From Streptomyces sp. NBC_01428 (GTDB lineage Bacteria; Actinomycetota; Actinomycetes; Streptomycetales; Streptomycetaceae), in contig NZ_CP109499.1 in assembly GCF_036231965.1 (NCBI RefSeq), positions 3,844,001 to 3,908,000 of the forward strand: a stretch of 64,000 nt of DNA, read 5' to 3'. This document shows, one piece after another, positions 50,842-59,800 of the stretch. Under the pieces are notes generated by a model that had not been told where the DNA came from, did not search any database, and was given only the letters and a program-made list of their open reading frames with translations. The position numbers and the translations under genes were made by a program. Within the stretch, counting starts at the first letter, position 1; each line of letters opens with the position of its first letter.

Positions 50842-52554
50842 TTATCCGGCCTCGGCCCAACTGCGCAGGACCGCGCCGAACTGCTGACGCGTCACGATCC
50901 AGTCCTCCAGCGGCGAGGACATGTAGATCGCGTACTCGACGCCCTTGCGGGAGATGTAGGTCTCCTCGATCGCGCGGCGCAGCCCCGGGAAGTCGGTCTT
51001 GCCCTCCTCGGCGGTCCAGGTGAAGTCCCAGAGGGAGCCGCGGCAGTCCCGGAAGGTGTTGGCCCCGGGACCGTCGCTGGTGTAGTTCTTCAGCTTCTTC
51101 AGCTGCTGCTGCAGGTCGAGCTGATGGCGGTACGGGTCGTCGAAGTCCGGTGACTCGTCGATGGCGATCCGGACGAAGTGCTGGCCGCCGTCGGGGCTGT
51201 AGTCGATCTGGGAGCCGTTGACCGTGCGCTTCCAGTCCTTGCCGGGCAGGGCGAGGCGGAAGCCCAGGGGGTCCTTCACCCGCACCCACCCCTTGGGCAG
51301 GCTGTCGGCCGGCGCCTTGGACGCGCTGTCCGAGGGCGTCGGCGTCGGCTTGTCGCCGGTGCCGGTGCCCTTGCTCCCACCCGTCGAGACGGACGAGGTG
51401 TCGTGCCGCCAGCCGTCCGCGTACCGCATGACCACGGCACCGCCGCCCCCGACCACCGCGGCCAGGACCAGGACGAGCGCGACGGTACGGCCGCGCCGCC
51501 GCTTCCCCGGCACCGGACCGCCGGGCGCGGGCAGAGGCTGGTACGCGGTCCCGGCGGGACCTGCCCCTCCGGTGGACGGTCCGTAGGGCCCGCCCCCGTA
51601 GGACGGGCCGCCGTGGGTACCGCCCCCGTGAGTACCGTTTCCGCCGGGCGCGTTCCCCCGGACGGCGTTCGGGTCCACGCGCGTGTCCGTGTGCTGGGCC
51701 GTCGGTACATGGGCCTGCGCCGTCCGCGGGCGGCGGCCCTCGGCGGCCTCGGCGAGCATCTCCTCGGCCTCCGCGGGACCGGGCCTGGCCTCCGGTTCCT
51801 TGCTGAGCAGCGCGGCGATGACCGGCTCCAGCGCACCCGCGTTCCGCGGCGGCTCGGGGTCCTCGTCGACGACGGCCTGCATCGTGGTCAGCGGGGAGGT
51901 GCGCCGGAACGGCGAACGTCCCTCCACCGCCGTGTACAGCGTGGCCCCGAGGGCCCACAGGTCGGAGGACGGGCCGGGATCGTGGCCGCGCACCCGCTCG
52001 GGTGCGAGGTAGTCGACGGATCCGACGATCTCGCCGGTGCGGGTGATGGTCGTGTCGCCCTCGACCTGCGCGATCCCGAAGTCGGTGAGCAGCACACGCC
52101 GGTCGGGCGACAGCAGGACGTTGCCCGGCTTCACGTCGCGGTGCAGCACACCGGCCGCGTGCGCGGCGCGCAGCCCGCGCAGCACCCACAGCCCGATCCG
52201 CGCCGCCTCGGCCGGTTCGATCCGGCCCCGGTCCTTGACCTCGTCGGCCAGCGAGTTGCCCTCGACCAGCTCCATGACGATCCAGGGCCGGTTGTCGTGA
52301 TCCAGCACGTCGTGGATGGTGACGACGGCCGAGTGGTTGATCCGGGCCGCGGCCCGCGCCTCGGCGTGGGTACGGGCGAGCAGCCGGGCACGATCGCCCT
52401 CGGCGGCGTACAGCGCGGCGGTCAGCTCTTTGACCGCGACCGTGCGGTGCAGCACCTCATCGTGCGCACGCCACACCCGGCCCATGCCACCGCTGCCGAT
52501 GGAGTCCACAAGCCGGTAGCGGCCCGCAAGGAGCAGGCCCTGCATCTGATTCAC
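50842..52554 (-). CDS. Transmembrane Ser/Thr protein kinase
   Basis: 570 aa from GTG 52554 (TTG 52566 and ATG 52545 are alternatives; GGGGA lies just upstream). Kinase domain ~10-270: IGSGGMG, VAVKEL, HRDVKPGNVLL, DFGIAQVEG, GSVDYLAPER. A Gly/Pro-rich linker, a membrane helix (~355-378, RTVALVLVLAAVVGGGGAVV) and the outer domain opening WVRVKDPLGFRLALPGKDWK follow. Active by motif. Family as for the neighbouring kinases. Confidence 0.94.
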   Translation of the reverse strand: MNQMQGLLLAGRYRLVDSIGSGGMGRVWRAHDEVLHRTVAVKELTAALYAAEGDRARLLARTHAEARAAARINHSAVVTIHDVLDHDNRPWIVMELVEGNSLADEVKDRGRIEPAEAARIGLWVLRGLRAAHAAGVLHRDVKPGNVLLSPDRRVLLTDFGIAQVEGDTTITRTGEIVGSVDYLAPERVRGHDPGPSSDLWALGATLYTAVEGRSPFRRTSPLTTMQAVVDEDPEPPRNAGALEPVIAALLSKEPEARPGPAEAEEMLAEAAEGRRPRTAQAHVPTAQHTDTRVDPNAVRGNAPGGNGTHGGGTHGGPSYGGGPYGPSTGGAGPAGTAYQPLPAPGGPVPGKRRRGRTVALVLVLAAVVGGGGAVVMRYADGWRHDTSSVSTGGSKGTGTGDKPTPTPSDSASKAPADSLPKGWVRVKDPLGFRLALPGKDWKRTVNGSQIDYSPDGGQHFVRIAIDESPDFDDPYRHQLDLQQQLKKLKNYTSDGPGANTFRDCRGSLWDFTWTAEEGKTDFPGLRRAIEETYISRKGVEYAIYMSSPLEDWIVTRQQFGAVLRSWAEAG

Positions 52555-52641
52555 GTTTCCCCGCAATGGTCTTGACAGGGTCAGACTAAAGATCGGTCAC
52601 CGCGCAGGGAACAAGCGGGGTCGTACGGAGACAGCACTGTG

Positions 52642-52675
52642 ACGGTTCTCCCTTCGGTGTACGGGAGGGAACCGT
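52642..52675. terminator. Bulged hairpin between kinase genes
   Basis: ACGGTTCTCCC (52642-52652) pairs with GGGAGGGAACCGT (52663-52675), with a two-base bulge. It may limit transcription from the pseudokinase gene into the kinase at 50842. Confidence 0.45.
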
Positions 52676-52752
52676 TCGGTGTTCAGCCGTCCTCAGCTGC
52701 CTGAACGCGGCCGCGCACGGGCGGAACCGTGCCGGACGGTCAGGGAGCCCGC

Positions 52753-55700
52753 TCAGCCGGTGACTTGGTAGGTCGCGGAGGCCTGCTCGTAGAGCCGCGT
52801 CACCTCGTCGCGTTCGGCTTCCGGGCCGCGCAGCTGCACCACGTGGTAGTGCCCGCCGGCGATGATCGCGAGGTTGCGCACGTAGAGCGAACGCCCCGCC
52901 GAGTCCTGCCAGGTGAACTGGCCCTCGGCCATCACCCGGCCGCCCACGTCGATGCGCCGCATCCCGCTGGACGTGGCCCACGTCGAGTCGCGGAAGGGCT
53001 GCAACTCCTTCTCGGTCTCCCGCTGGTACGTCATCGGGTCGCTGCCGTAGGTGCTCGTGCTGTCCCGGCCCGGAACGACGATCAGCTCGAAGTCCCCGTG
53101 GGAGTAGACGACCTGGCCGCGTCCGTTCTTCGGCGTGCGGTCCCAGCCGCTCGCCACGGCGACCCGGAATCCCGCGGGGTCCTTGCGGAGCGTGAAGCCC
53201 TGTGCGACATCGGGATCGCCGGCGCTGCCGCCGGACGTCGAACTCGCCTTCCCCGACGGACTCTTGTCGGCGGACGGCGAGGTCTGGTCGGGCCGCGGCT
53301 CGCTGCTCGCGTCGGTGCCGCCACCGGTGTCGGGGGCGGGACTGACCTGCCCGACGGCACCGGTGCCCTGGTCGTCCGTGCCGCCTTCACCGGACTTGGG
53401 CAGGAAGACCATCGCGTACGCGACCGCCGCGACCAGCAGGAGCAGCACCAGGAGGACCAGGTTGCGCCCCAGGCTTCGGGGCTTGCCCGATCCCTCCCGC
53501 CTGCCGCGCTTGTGCCGGGCGTGCGGGCTCGTCGCGGGAAGTCCGGCGCGGCGCCTGCGGACCAGCTCGCCCCGACGCCGGACGATCGGCAGCCGGCTCG
53601 GGTCGACGGGCGGCGCGGCCACGACGTGCGCCCCTGCCTCGGGTTCCGGCGCGGAGCGCACCAGCGACCGCAGCCAGCCGCGCAGTTCCTCGAAGTCCAG
53701 CCGCTCGGTGGGGTCCTGACGCAGCAGCGACTCGACGACGGGACGCAGCGGGCCGCACTCCTCGGCGAACGCGGGCGGCTCGGCGCACACCAGCTGGACC
53801 AGCTCGGCCGTGTTCTCCTCCGGGTAGGGCGCGTGGCCCTGTACGGCGCGGAAGAGCAGGGCGCCCAGTGCCCACAGGTCGGTGGCGGGTCCGATGGGGG
53901 CCGCCAGCTGCCAGTTCTCGTGGACGGGGCCGGCCTGTTCCGGTGCCCAGCGTTCGGTGACCGGCCCGACCACGGCCATCCGTGCCTGCCGTGCCCGCTC
54001 GGCGGCGAGCGCGGTGGCGGGACCGCGGCGCGGCGGCGCACCGGCGACCAGTTCGCCCCATCCACCGCTCGCACCCTGGGTGCCGTGCGAGGCGGGAGCG
54101 GCGAGCTGAGGGGCGCCGGGAGCGCGGGTGTGGTCCGGAACCGGCGCGGCCGGTGAGGTGCCGGGCACCCGGGTGTGGCCCGCGTCCGGGTAACCGCGCT
54201 GCTGACCCGGGATCTGAGGGGCGCGGAGGCCGCCGGGCCCGTGACTGTTGTCGGGAACCCAGCCCTCGGGGGCCCGGTTGCCCTGCGTCCTTCCGCTGTC
54301 GGGGGCGCCAGCGGGCCCGGGCGCACCGGGACGGCCGCCGTACTCCGTGGCGGACGACTGCTGCTGCGCCGGACCCGGCGCGGGGTTGCCGTATCCCGTG
54401 GCTCCCGGGCCCGGCCGACCGGCCGTTCCACCGGCAAGCGTGTGGCGCCCCTGGCCGCCGTCCCCGCCGGTGCCTCGCGCGGAGCGCGGCTGCGCGCCGT
54501 GCCAGCCGGCACCGCCGACTCCGTACGGGTCGGCTATCTGGCCGGGGGGCGCGCTGGGCGGACGCTGCTGTCCACCCTGGGCGGGCAGGTGGGGAACTCC
54601 GTACGCCTGGGTCTGCTGCGGGTCGGCCGAGGAGCCGTACTCCGGGGCCTGCTGGGGGTCGGCCGCCGGGTCGTACCCCTGGCCGTAGGGCGAGGGAGCG
54701 GCGCCGTACTGCCCCGGCTGAAGCGGTTGCCCGTACGGGCCCTGCTGCGGGTACTGCCCGTGCGACTCGGTCTCCTGGGCCTGCTCGCCGCTGGTCCCGG
54801 GCCGGGGCGCCGGGAGGGCGAGCGGGTCGCCCCGCTGCTCCTCCTGCACGCGGGCGGCGGCTCGCGCTCCCGCGCGGTACGCGGCGATGGCTCCCGCGCG
54901 CGCCGCGCGGATGTCGCCTCCGGGACCGTCCGCCCGGCCGCCCGCCTCGGGCGTCTCGACCGGTTCGCCGGGTCCCGGCCGCGGGCCTCCCGGACGGGCG
55001 GGGCCGCCCGCTTCGAGAGCGCGCGGGCCGCGGGCCGGTGCTCCTGGCGTGGGCTTGCCCGGTACGGGCGTGCCCTGCTCGGCACGGGCCTCGATGGCCG
55101 CGCGCCGGGCCTCTTCCGCGTCGGCGCCCGAGGTGGCCGCGACGGCGACCCCGTGCGCGGTGCCGCCTCCGAATCCGATCCCGCCCGCGGGACCGTGGCC
55201 GCGCGGACCGCTCCGGTCGCCGGTGCCCCGCTGCGCGCCCGGGCCGGCCTGGCCGCCGGGCCCCTGCTGCCCCGCGAAGCCACGGCGGGCGACGGTCTCG
55301 GTGCCCGTCCCGGCCCCGGGGCCGGGCTCAGCTCCGAGGTCGTCCTCGCGGACCGGCACCGGGTCGTACCCGCACAGCGCCTCCTCGGCGGCTCCCGCCG
55401 CGAGTCCGGTCAGCAGCACGCGGCCGTCGTCGCAGACGAGGACCGTGCGCGCGGTGATGTTCCGGTGCACCCAGCCGTGCGCGTGCAGGACCCGCAGTGC
55501 GGTCAGGACGTCGGAGGCGACCTCGGCGGCTCGGTAGGGGCTGAGGGGCTTCTCGGCGAGCAGGGCCGCCAGCGACCTCGCGGGCACCAACTCACTGACG
55601 ATCCACAGCGACCCGCCTTCGGCGAACACGTCGAAGACCTGGTCGAGCCGGGGGTGGTCGGGGATCTGCGCGGCGGCCTGGGCGGCCTCGATCGCGCGCC

Positions 55701-55962
55701 GCACGGCCGGTTCGGCGGGCCGGCGCGTGGTGCGCGCGGACGCCCGCCGGGCTCCGCCGTCCCGCGCGACGAAACCCTCGGGCAGGCCGTCCGCGTCGAG
55801 CATCTCGGCCTCGACGACCTCCGGCAACGGCACCTGCCGCACCAGGACTTCCTGCCCGCTGTAGGTGTCGAAGGCGCGGCTCTCGGCGAGTTCGTACTCG
55901 TCGGACGGCGGCAGTGGCAGGCGGTACCGGTCCGCGAGTACGCGTCCCGCGTATTCGTCCAC
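52753..55962 (-). CDS. Large transmembrane pseudokinase
   Basis: 1069 aa from GTG 55962, chosen because GGGGGAGG lies 5 bases upstream. The kinase-like domain has lost the key catalytic residues. There is no Gly loop, the VAIK Lys is Arg (VLVRQVPLPE), HRD is HRN (HGWVHRNITARTVLV) and DFG is GLA (LLTGLAAGAA). A ~400-residue Gly/Pro/Gln-rich insert interrupts the lobe before the end of the fold returns (ATDLWALGALLFRAVQGHAP). A membrane helix (NLVLLVLLLLVAAVAYAMVF) and an outer domain opening GFTLRKDPAGFRVAVASGWD follow. It is intact and in frame, so it is a conserved pseudokinase and not a decayed gene. Likely a scaffold or regulator of the neighbouring active kinases. Confidence 0.93.
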   Translation of the reverse strand: MDEYAGRVLADRYRLPLPPSDEYELAESRAFDTYSGQEVLVRQVPLPEVVEAEMLDADGLPEGFVARDGGARRASARTTRRPAEPAVRRAIEAAQAAAQIPDHPRLDQVFDVFAEGGSLWIVSELVPARSLAALLAEKPLSPYRAAEVASDVLTALRVLHAHGWVHRNITARTVLVCDDGRVLLTGLAAGAAEEALCGYDPVPVREDDLGAEPGPGAGTGTETVARRGFAGQQGPGGQAGPGAQRGTGDRSGPRGHGPAGGIGFGGGTAHGVAVAATSGADAEEARRAAIEARAEQGTPVPGKPTPGAPARGPRALEAGGPARPGGPRPGPGEPVETPEAGGRADGPGGDIRAARAGAIAAYRAGARAAARVQEEQRGDPLALPAPRPGTSGEQAQETESHGQYPQQGPYGQPLQPGQYGAAPSPYGQGYDPAADPQQAPEYGSSADPQQTQAYGVPHLPAQGGQQRPPSAPPGQIADPYGVGGAGWHGAQPRSARGTGGDGGQGRHTLAGGTAGRPGPGATGYGNPAPGPAQQQSSATEYGGRPGAPGPAGAPDSGRTQGNRAPEGWVPDNSHGPGGLRAPQIPGQQRGYPDAGHTRVPGTSPAAPVPDHTRAPGAPQLAAPASHGTQGASGGWGELVAGAPPRRGPATALAAERARQARMAVVGPVTERWAPEQAGPVHENWQLAAPIGPATDLWALGALLFRAVQGHAPYPEENTAELVQLVCAEPPAFAEECGPLRPVVESLLRQDPTERLDFEELRGWLRSLVRSAPEPEAGAHVVAAPPVDPSRLPIVRRRGELVRRRRAGLPATSPHARHKRGRREGSGKPRSLGRNLVLLVLLLLVAAVAYAMVFLPKSGEGGTDDQGTGAVGQVSPAPDTGGGTDASSEPRPDQTSPSADKSPSGKASSTSGGSAGDPDVAQGFTLRKDPAGFRVAVASGWDRTPKNGRGQVVYSHGDFELIVVPGRDSTSTYGSDPMTYQRETEKELQPFRDSTWATSSGMRRIDVGGRVMAEGQFTWQDSAGRSLYVRNLAIIAGGHYHVVQLRGPEAERDEVTRLYEQASATYQVTG

Positions 55963-56132
55963 GATGCCTCCCCCAGCCGACCGGTCGGTCAATTCCGTTC
56001 GCCCTGCGTCCCGTTACGGCTTCGTACGGTCCGCAACCACTCACGATACGTGCCCGAGGCAACCCGCAGAGCGGTGATGCGAGATCTCAGGCCGTCCATC
56101 CGTGGCGGAACGTCACCTCGGCGAGCGGTACG

Positions 56133-58325
56133 TCACGACTTCGGCCGGAACGTCTGACTCAGCGTCTTCCACGTCTCCTTGCGCAGCGTGCTGTCCCAGG
56201 CGGAGGCCTTCGCCGTGTACATCAACGCGTACCCCTGATGCGCGTTCACAACGAAACCTCGGTCTATCGACCGGTACTTGGTGCCGCCGTCCACGTAGGT
56301 GAACTCCCAGTCGGCCGTGTTCCAGCCGCGGTAGTCCACCTTCTCTATGCGCAGGCGCGTGTACTGGGGGCGCGTCATGTAGCGCTCCTGGTTGCGCCAG
56401 TCCGCGACCGGGTCGTCCTTGGGCGTCGTCGTCCAGCCGACGAGGAGCCTCTGCCCGTCGGGCCCGGAGAACCGTGCCCCGGCGGAGTCCGCCGACTGGT
56501 ACTTCCAGCCCTTCGGCAGCCCTATCGAGAACCCCTGGCTGCTCCTGTACGTCGACTCCGCCGTGGAGCCCGACCCCTTGTCGTCGCCGCCCGAACCCTC
56601 GGAGGCGCCCGCGCTCGGATCCGCCGAGGTGCCCGAGGACTCCTTCGAGCCGGAGCCCGAGCCCGAACCGGAAGTGTCGCCCTTGTCGGTGTGCTCGGAG
56701 CCCTTGTCGTCCTTGTCGTCGCTCTTGGTGCCGGAGCCCTTGTCGCTGCCGGCGCTCGCCCCGCTGGACGCGGTCGGCGCGGCACCGCCCTTGTTGTCCT
56801 TGGTGCCGCTGTCGTCCCCGCCGCCGAGGGTGAGGGCGAGGACGGTGCCGAGCACCGCCAGTGCCACGACGAGGGCGATGACCACCAGCGTGCGGCGCGG
56901 CACGACGTCCGTCAGCGACGCCTTCGGCACCGGCCGCGGCCGCCGCTCGGGGGCCGCCGGCCATCCGGACCCGGGGGTGCTCCGCGTGGCGGCACCCGCC
57001 GCACCGGCCTCCCCGGCCGAACTGGAGTTCACCGACGAACCGTCACGACCGGTGTCCTCGGCCTTGCCCGACTCCGCGGGCGACAGTCCCTCGGAGGGAG
57101 ACGCCACGGAGGCGTCAGCGGCCGCGGCCCCACCGGAGGCGGCGCCGGCGCTCCCGCCCTTGCCCTTTTCCTTGCCCTTGTCCTTGCCCTGGTCAGCCGT
57201 CCCGGCCGCGCTCCGCGCTCCGGGGATCTCCGCGGACCCGCCCGGGGCCTTCGCACGCGTCGTCGCCGCGGCGGTGGCGGCTCCGGCCGCCGAAGCGGCC
57301 TTGCGCACCGAACGCAGCGCCCCGCGCAACCGCTCGGACGCCTCCTCGCCCTTCCGGGCTCCGGAGCCCGTACCGCTGCCCGAACTCCGCCGTCCCAGGC
57401 CCTCTTCCGGAACCGGCGGCAGGGTCACGACCTTCGTCGCGTCCATCGGCTCCGGCTCGGCGGCCTTCGGCTCGGGCTCGCGCAGCACCTCGTTCAGCAG
57501 GGCGCGGGCGCCCGCGTCGTCGAGCCGCTGCTCGGGGTCCTTGGCGAGCAGACCGTAGATCACGCTCTCCAGCGGACCCGCGTTCTTCGGCTGCTCCACC
57601 GGCTCCGTCATCACGGCGGTCAGCGTCGCGATCGCGGAACCCTTGTCGTACGGCGGCACGCCTTCCACCGACGCGTACAGCAGTCCGCCCAGCGACCACA
57701 GGTCGGCGGCGGGGCCCGGCTTGTGACCGCGCGCCCGCTCGGGCGAGATGTAGGAGGGGGCTCCGACGAGCATGCCGGTCGAGGTGATGGACGGGTCGCC
57801 CTCCACCTGCGCGATGCCGAAGTCGGTGAGCACGACGCGGCCGTCGTCGGACATCAGCACGTTCGACGGCTTCACGTCCCGGTGCAGGATGCCCTGGCGG
57901 TGCGCCGCGCGCAGCACGTCGAGGATGGCGAGCCCCACCTCGGCGGCGCGCTTCGGCGTGAGCACCCCGTCCTCACGGATGGCCTCGGCGAGGGACTTGC
58001 CCTCGATGAGCTCCATCACGATCCACGGCCTGTTGTCCTCGTCGACCACGTCGAAGACGGTGACCGCGCCCGTGTTCCGGATCCGCGCGATCGCCTTGGC
58101 CTCCCGCAGCGTGCGCGTGATGAGCCGGCGCTTCTCCTCGTCGTCGATGCTCGACGGGAACCGCAGCTCCTTCACGGCGACCGTGCGGCCCAGGGTCTCG
58201 TCCTGCGCGCGCCACACCGTGCCCATGCCGCCGCGGCCGAGAACATCCCCCAGCCGGTACCGCCCGGCGAGGAGACGTTCGCTCTTGTCCTGACGGGATG
58301 CTCCCGCCCGCTCCGCCTCCGACAT
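56133..58325 (-). CDS. Transmembrane Ser/Thr protein kinase
   Basis: 730 aa from ATG 58325 (GAGGGG about 5 bases upstream; an ATG at 58337 is an alternative). Kinase domain ~15-285 with LGRGGMG, VAVKELRFPS, HRDVKPSNVLM, DFGIAQVEG and GAPSYISPER, so it is active. A long Ala/Ser/Gly linker, a membrane helix (LVVIALVVALAVLGTVLALT), a Gly/Ser/Asp-rich stalk and the outer domain YRSSQGFSIGLPKGWKYQSA follow. First gene of the kinase block in transcription order. Confidence 0.94.
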   Translation of the reverse strand: MSEAERAGASRQDKSERLLAGRYRLGDVLGRGGMGTVWRAQDETLGRTVAVKELRFPSSIDDEEKRRLITRTLREAKAIARIRNTGAVTVFDVVDEDNRPWIVMELIEGKSLAEAIREDGVLTPKRAAEVGLAILDVLRAAHRQGILHRDVKPSNVLMSDDGRVVLTDFGIAQVEGDPSITSTGMLVGAPSYISPERARGHKPGPAADLWSLGGLLYASVEGVPPYDKGSAIATLTAVMTEPVEQPKNAGPLESVIYGLLAKDPEQRLDDAGARALLNEVLREPEPKAAEPEPMDATKVVTLPPVPEEGLGRRSSGSGTGSGARKGEEASERLRGALRSVRKAASAAGAATAAATTRAKAPGGSAEIPGARSAAGTADQGKDKGKEKGKGGSAGAASGGAAAADASVASPSEGLSPAESGKAEDTGRDGSSVNSSSAGEAGAAGAATRSTPGSGWPAAPERRPRPVPKASLTDVVPRRTLVVIALVVALAVLGTVLALTLGGGDDSGTKDNKGGAAPTASSGASAGSDKGSGTKSDDKDDKGSEHTDKGDTSGSGSGSGSKESSGTSADPSAGASEGSGGDDKGSGSTAESTYRSSQGFSIGLPKGWKYQSADSAGARFSGPDGQRLLVGWTTTPKDDPVADWRNQERYMTRPQYTRLRIEKVDYRGWNTADWEFTYVDGGTKYRSIDRGFVVNAHQGYALMYTAKASAWDSTLRKETWKTLSQTFRPKS

Positions 58326-58576
58326 GCGTCCCCTCATGCAACCCGCCCTGACAGAGCCTTCATTGTCCCTCACCCGACAAGTGCCCGACGCCCTGGGGGG
58401 CCCTGGAACCGCAACAGCTCAGCCAGTGAGACGACGGGCCCCCGCCAACGCCCCCACAACGGTCGCACCCCACCCAGAGCGCCCGTCCGGCCCCCGGAGC
58501 CCCGCACACGCGCCCCACCTGGCCTCCCTCACAGAAACGTCCCCCATGACGGGCCGCGACAAGGAGGCCGCCGCCG

Positions 58577-59657
58577 ATGCCGCAACCCCGGACAGCCCGG
58601 ACACTCCTGGCGATAACCGTGACCCGGTCCCTCCTCGGCATGGCCCGAACCGGCCTGCTGGAACCGGTCCTCGCCGCCTCGCAGGGCCCCGTCACCCCGG
58701 CCTCGGACACCGCGCTCGCCCGCCTGGTGACCCGCGGAGGTGCTCCGGCCGCCGCACTGCTCACCGCCGAGGGGCCGAACGCCCGCTTCACGAACGCGGG
58801 TGACGGCATCGCCCGCGCCGACCACTTCCGCGCGGGAAGCATCAATCACGAAGACGTTCGTCGCGACGGTCGTCCCACAACTCGCCGCCGAACACCGGCT
58901 GTCCCTGTCCCACTCCGTGGACGACCATCTGCCCGGACTGGCGCGCGGCGCGGGCAACGACGGCCGCCGCATCACCCTGCGCGCCCCGCTCCGCCACACC
59001 AGCGGCCTGTACGACGTCACCTCGGACACCGGGGGCACCGTCCCCCTGACACCGTTTCAGTCCCTACGCATCGCGCTCAACCATCCCCCCACCGGTCTCA
59101 GCCGTTTCGCCTACTCGAACACCAACTACGTCCTGCTCGGCACGGTCGTCGAGCAGGTCACCGGCCGCTCGTACCCCGCCGAGGCCGAGCGACGCATCAT
59201 CACCCCCCTCCGTCTGACCGGCACCTCCTTCCCGGGCGCCCGTGTCTCCCTTCCCCTGCCGCACGGCCGCGCGTACACGGCGGACGGCGCCGACGACACC
59301 GCGCTCGACCCGCGCGTGGCCGGCGCGGCGGGTGAGCTGGTGAGCACGCTCGCCGACCTGAACCGCTTCTACGCGGCACTGCTCGACGACGAGCTGCTGC
59401 CCCCGCACCGGCGGCGCGAGATGCTCGACACCCGTGCCGCACACGGCGCGTACGGCATGGGGCCGTTCCCGGTGAAGCTGCCGTGCGGGACCACGGTGTG
59501 GGGACACAACGGCCGCATCTCCGGCAGCTACGTGCGCAGCGCGGCCACCGTCGGCGGTCGTCGTGTCCTCACCTTCCGGGTGAACACGGGCGGGGTCACG
59601 GACCCGGCACTCGAACCGGCCGTGCTCGCCGCCGAGTTCTGTCCCCGCACCCCGTAG
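58577..59657 (+). pseudogene. Serine hydrolase (beta-lactamase/DD-peptidase family), frameshifted
   Basis: Two frames carry the two parts of one protein. Frame one from ATG 58577 (GGAGG 10 bases upstream) gives a signal-like N-terminus and reads through FRAGSI to about 58843, then goes out of frame. Frame two reads SITKTFVATVVPQLAAEHRL onward to the stop at 59657. The break is a tandem ATCA-ATCA at 58841-58848: removing four bases restores GSITKTF. That is exactly the SxxK active-site motif. The rest of the family is present: YSNTNY (Y-x-N) and GHNGRISGS (H-x-G). A sequencing error is the alternative. Confidence 0.85.
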
Positions 59658-59747
59658 AACGGCCGGGCCCCGGGCAAAGATCCCAGCTCACAGCATCCTT
59701 TCGAGTGACAGCAGCGGGAACCGGACGGCCGGTGGCGGTGCGGGCAC

Positions 59748-59785
59748 GGGTGAGGGGCGACCCCGTACGGAGCCGCCCCTCACCC
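59748..59785. terminator. Bidirectional terminator
   Basis: GGGTGAGGGGCG (59748-59759) and its exact complement (59774-59785), 14-base loop, between the serine hydrolase and glpD. Confidence 0.85.
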
Positions 59786-59800
59786 ACCGCACCGCGCCGG

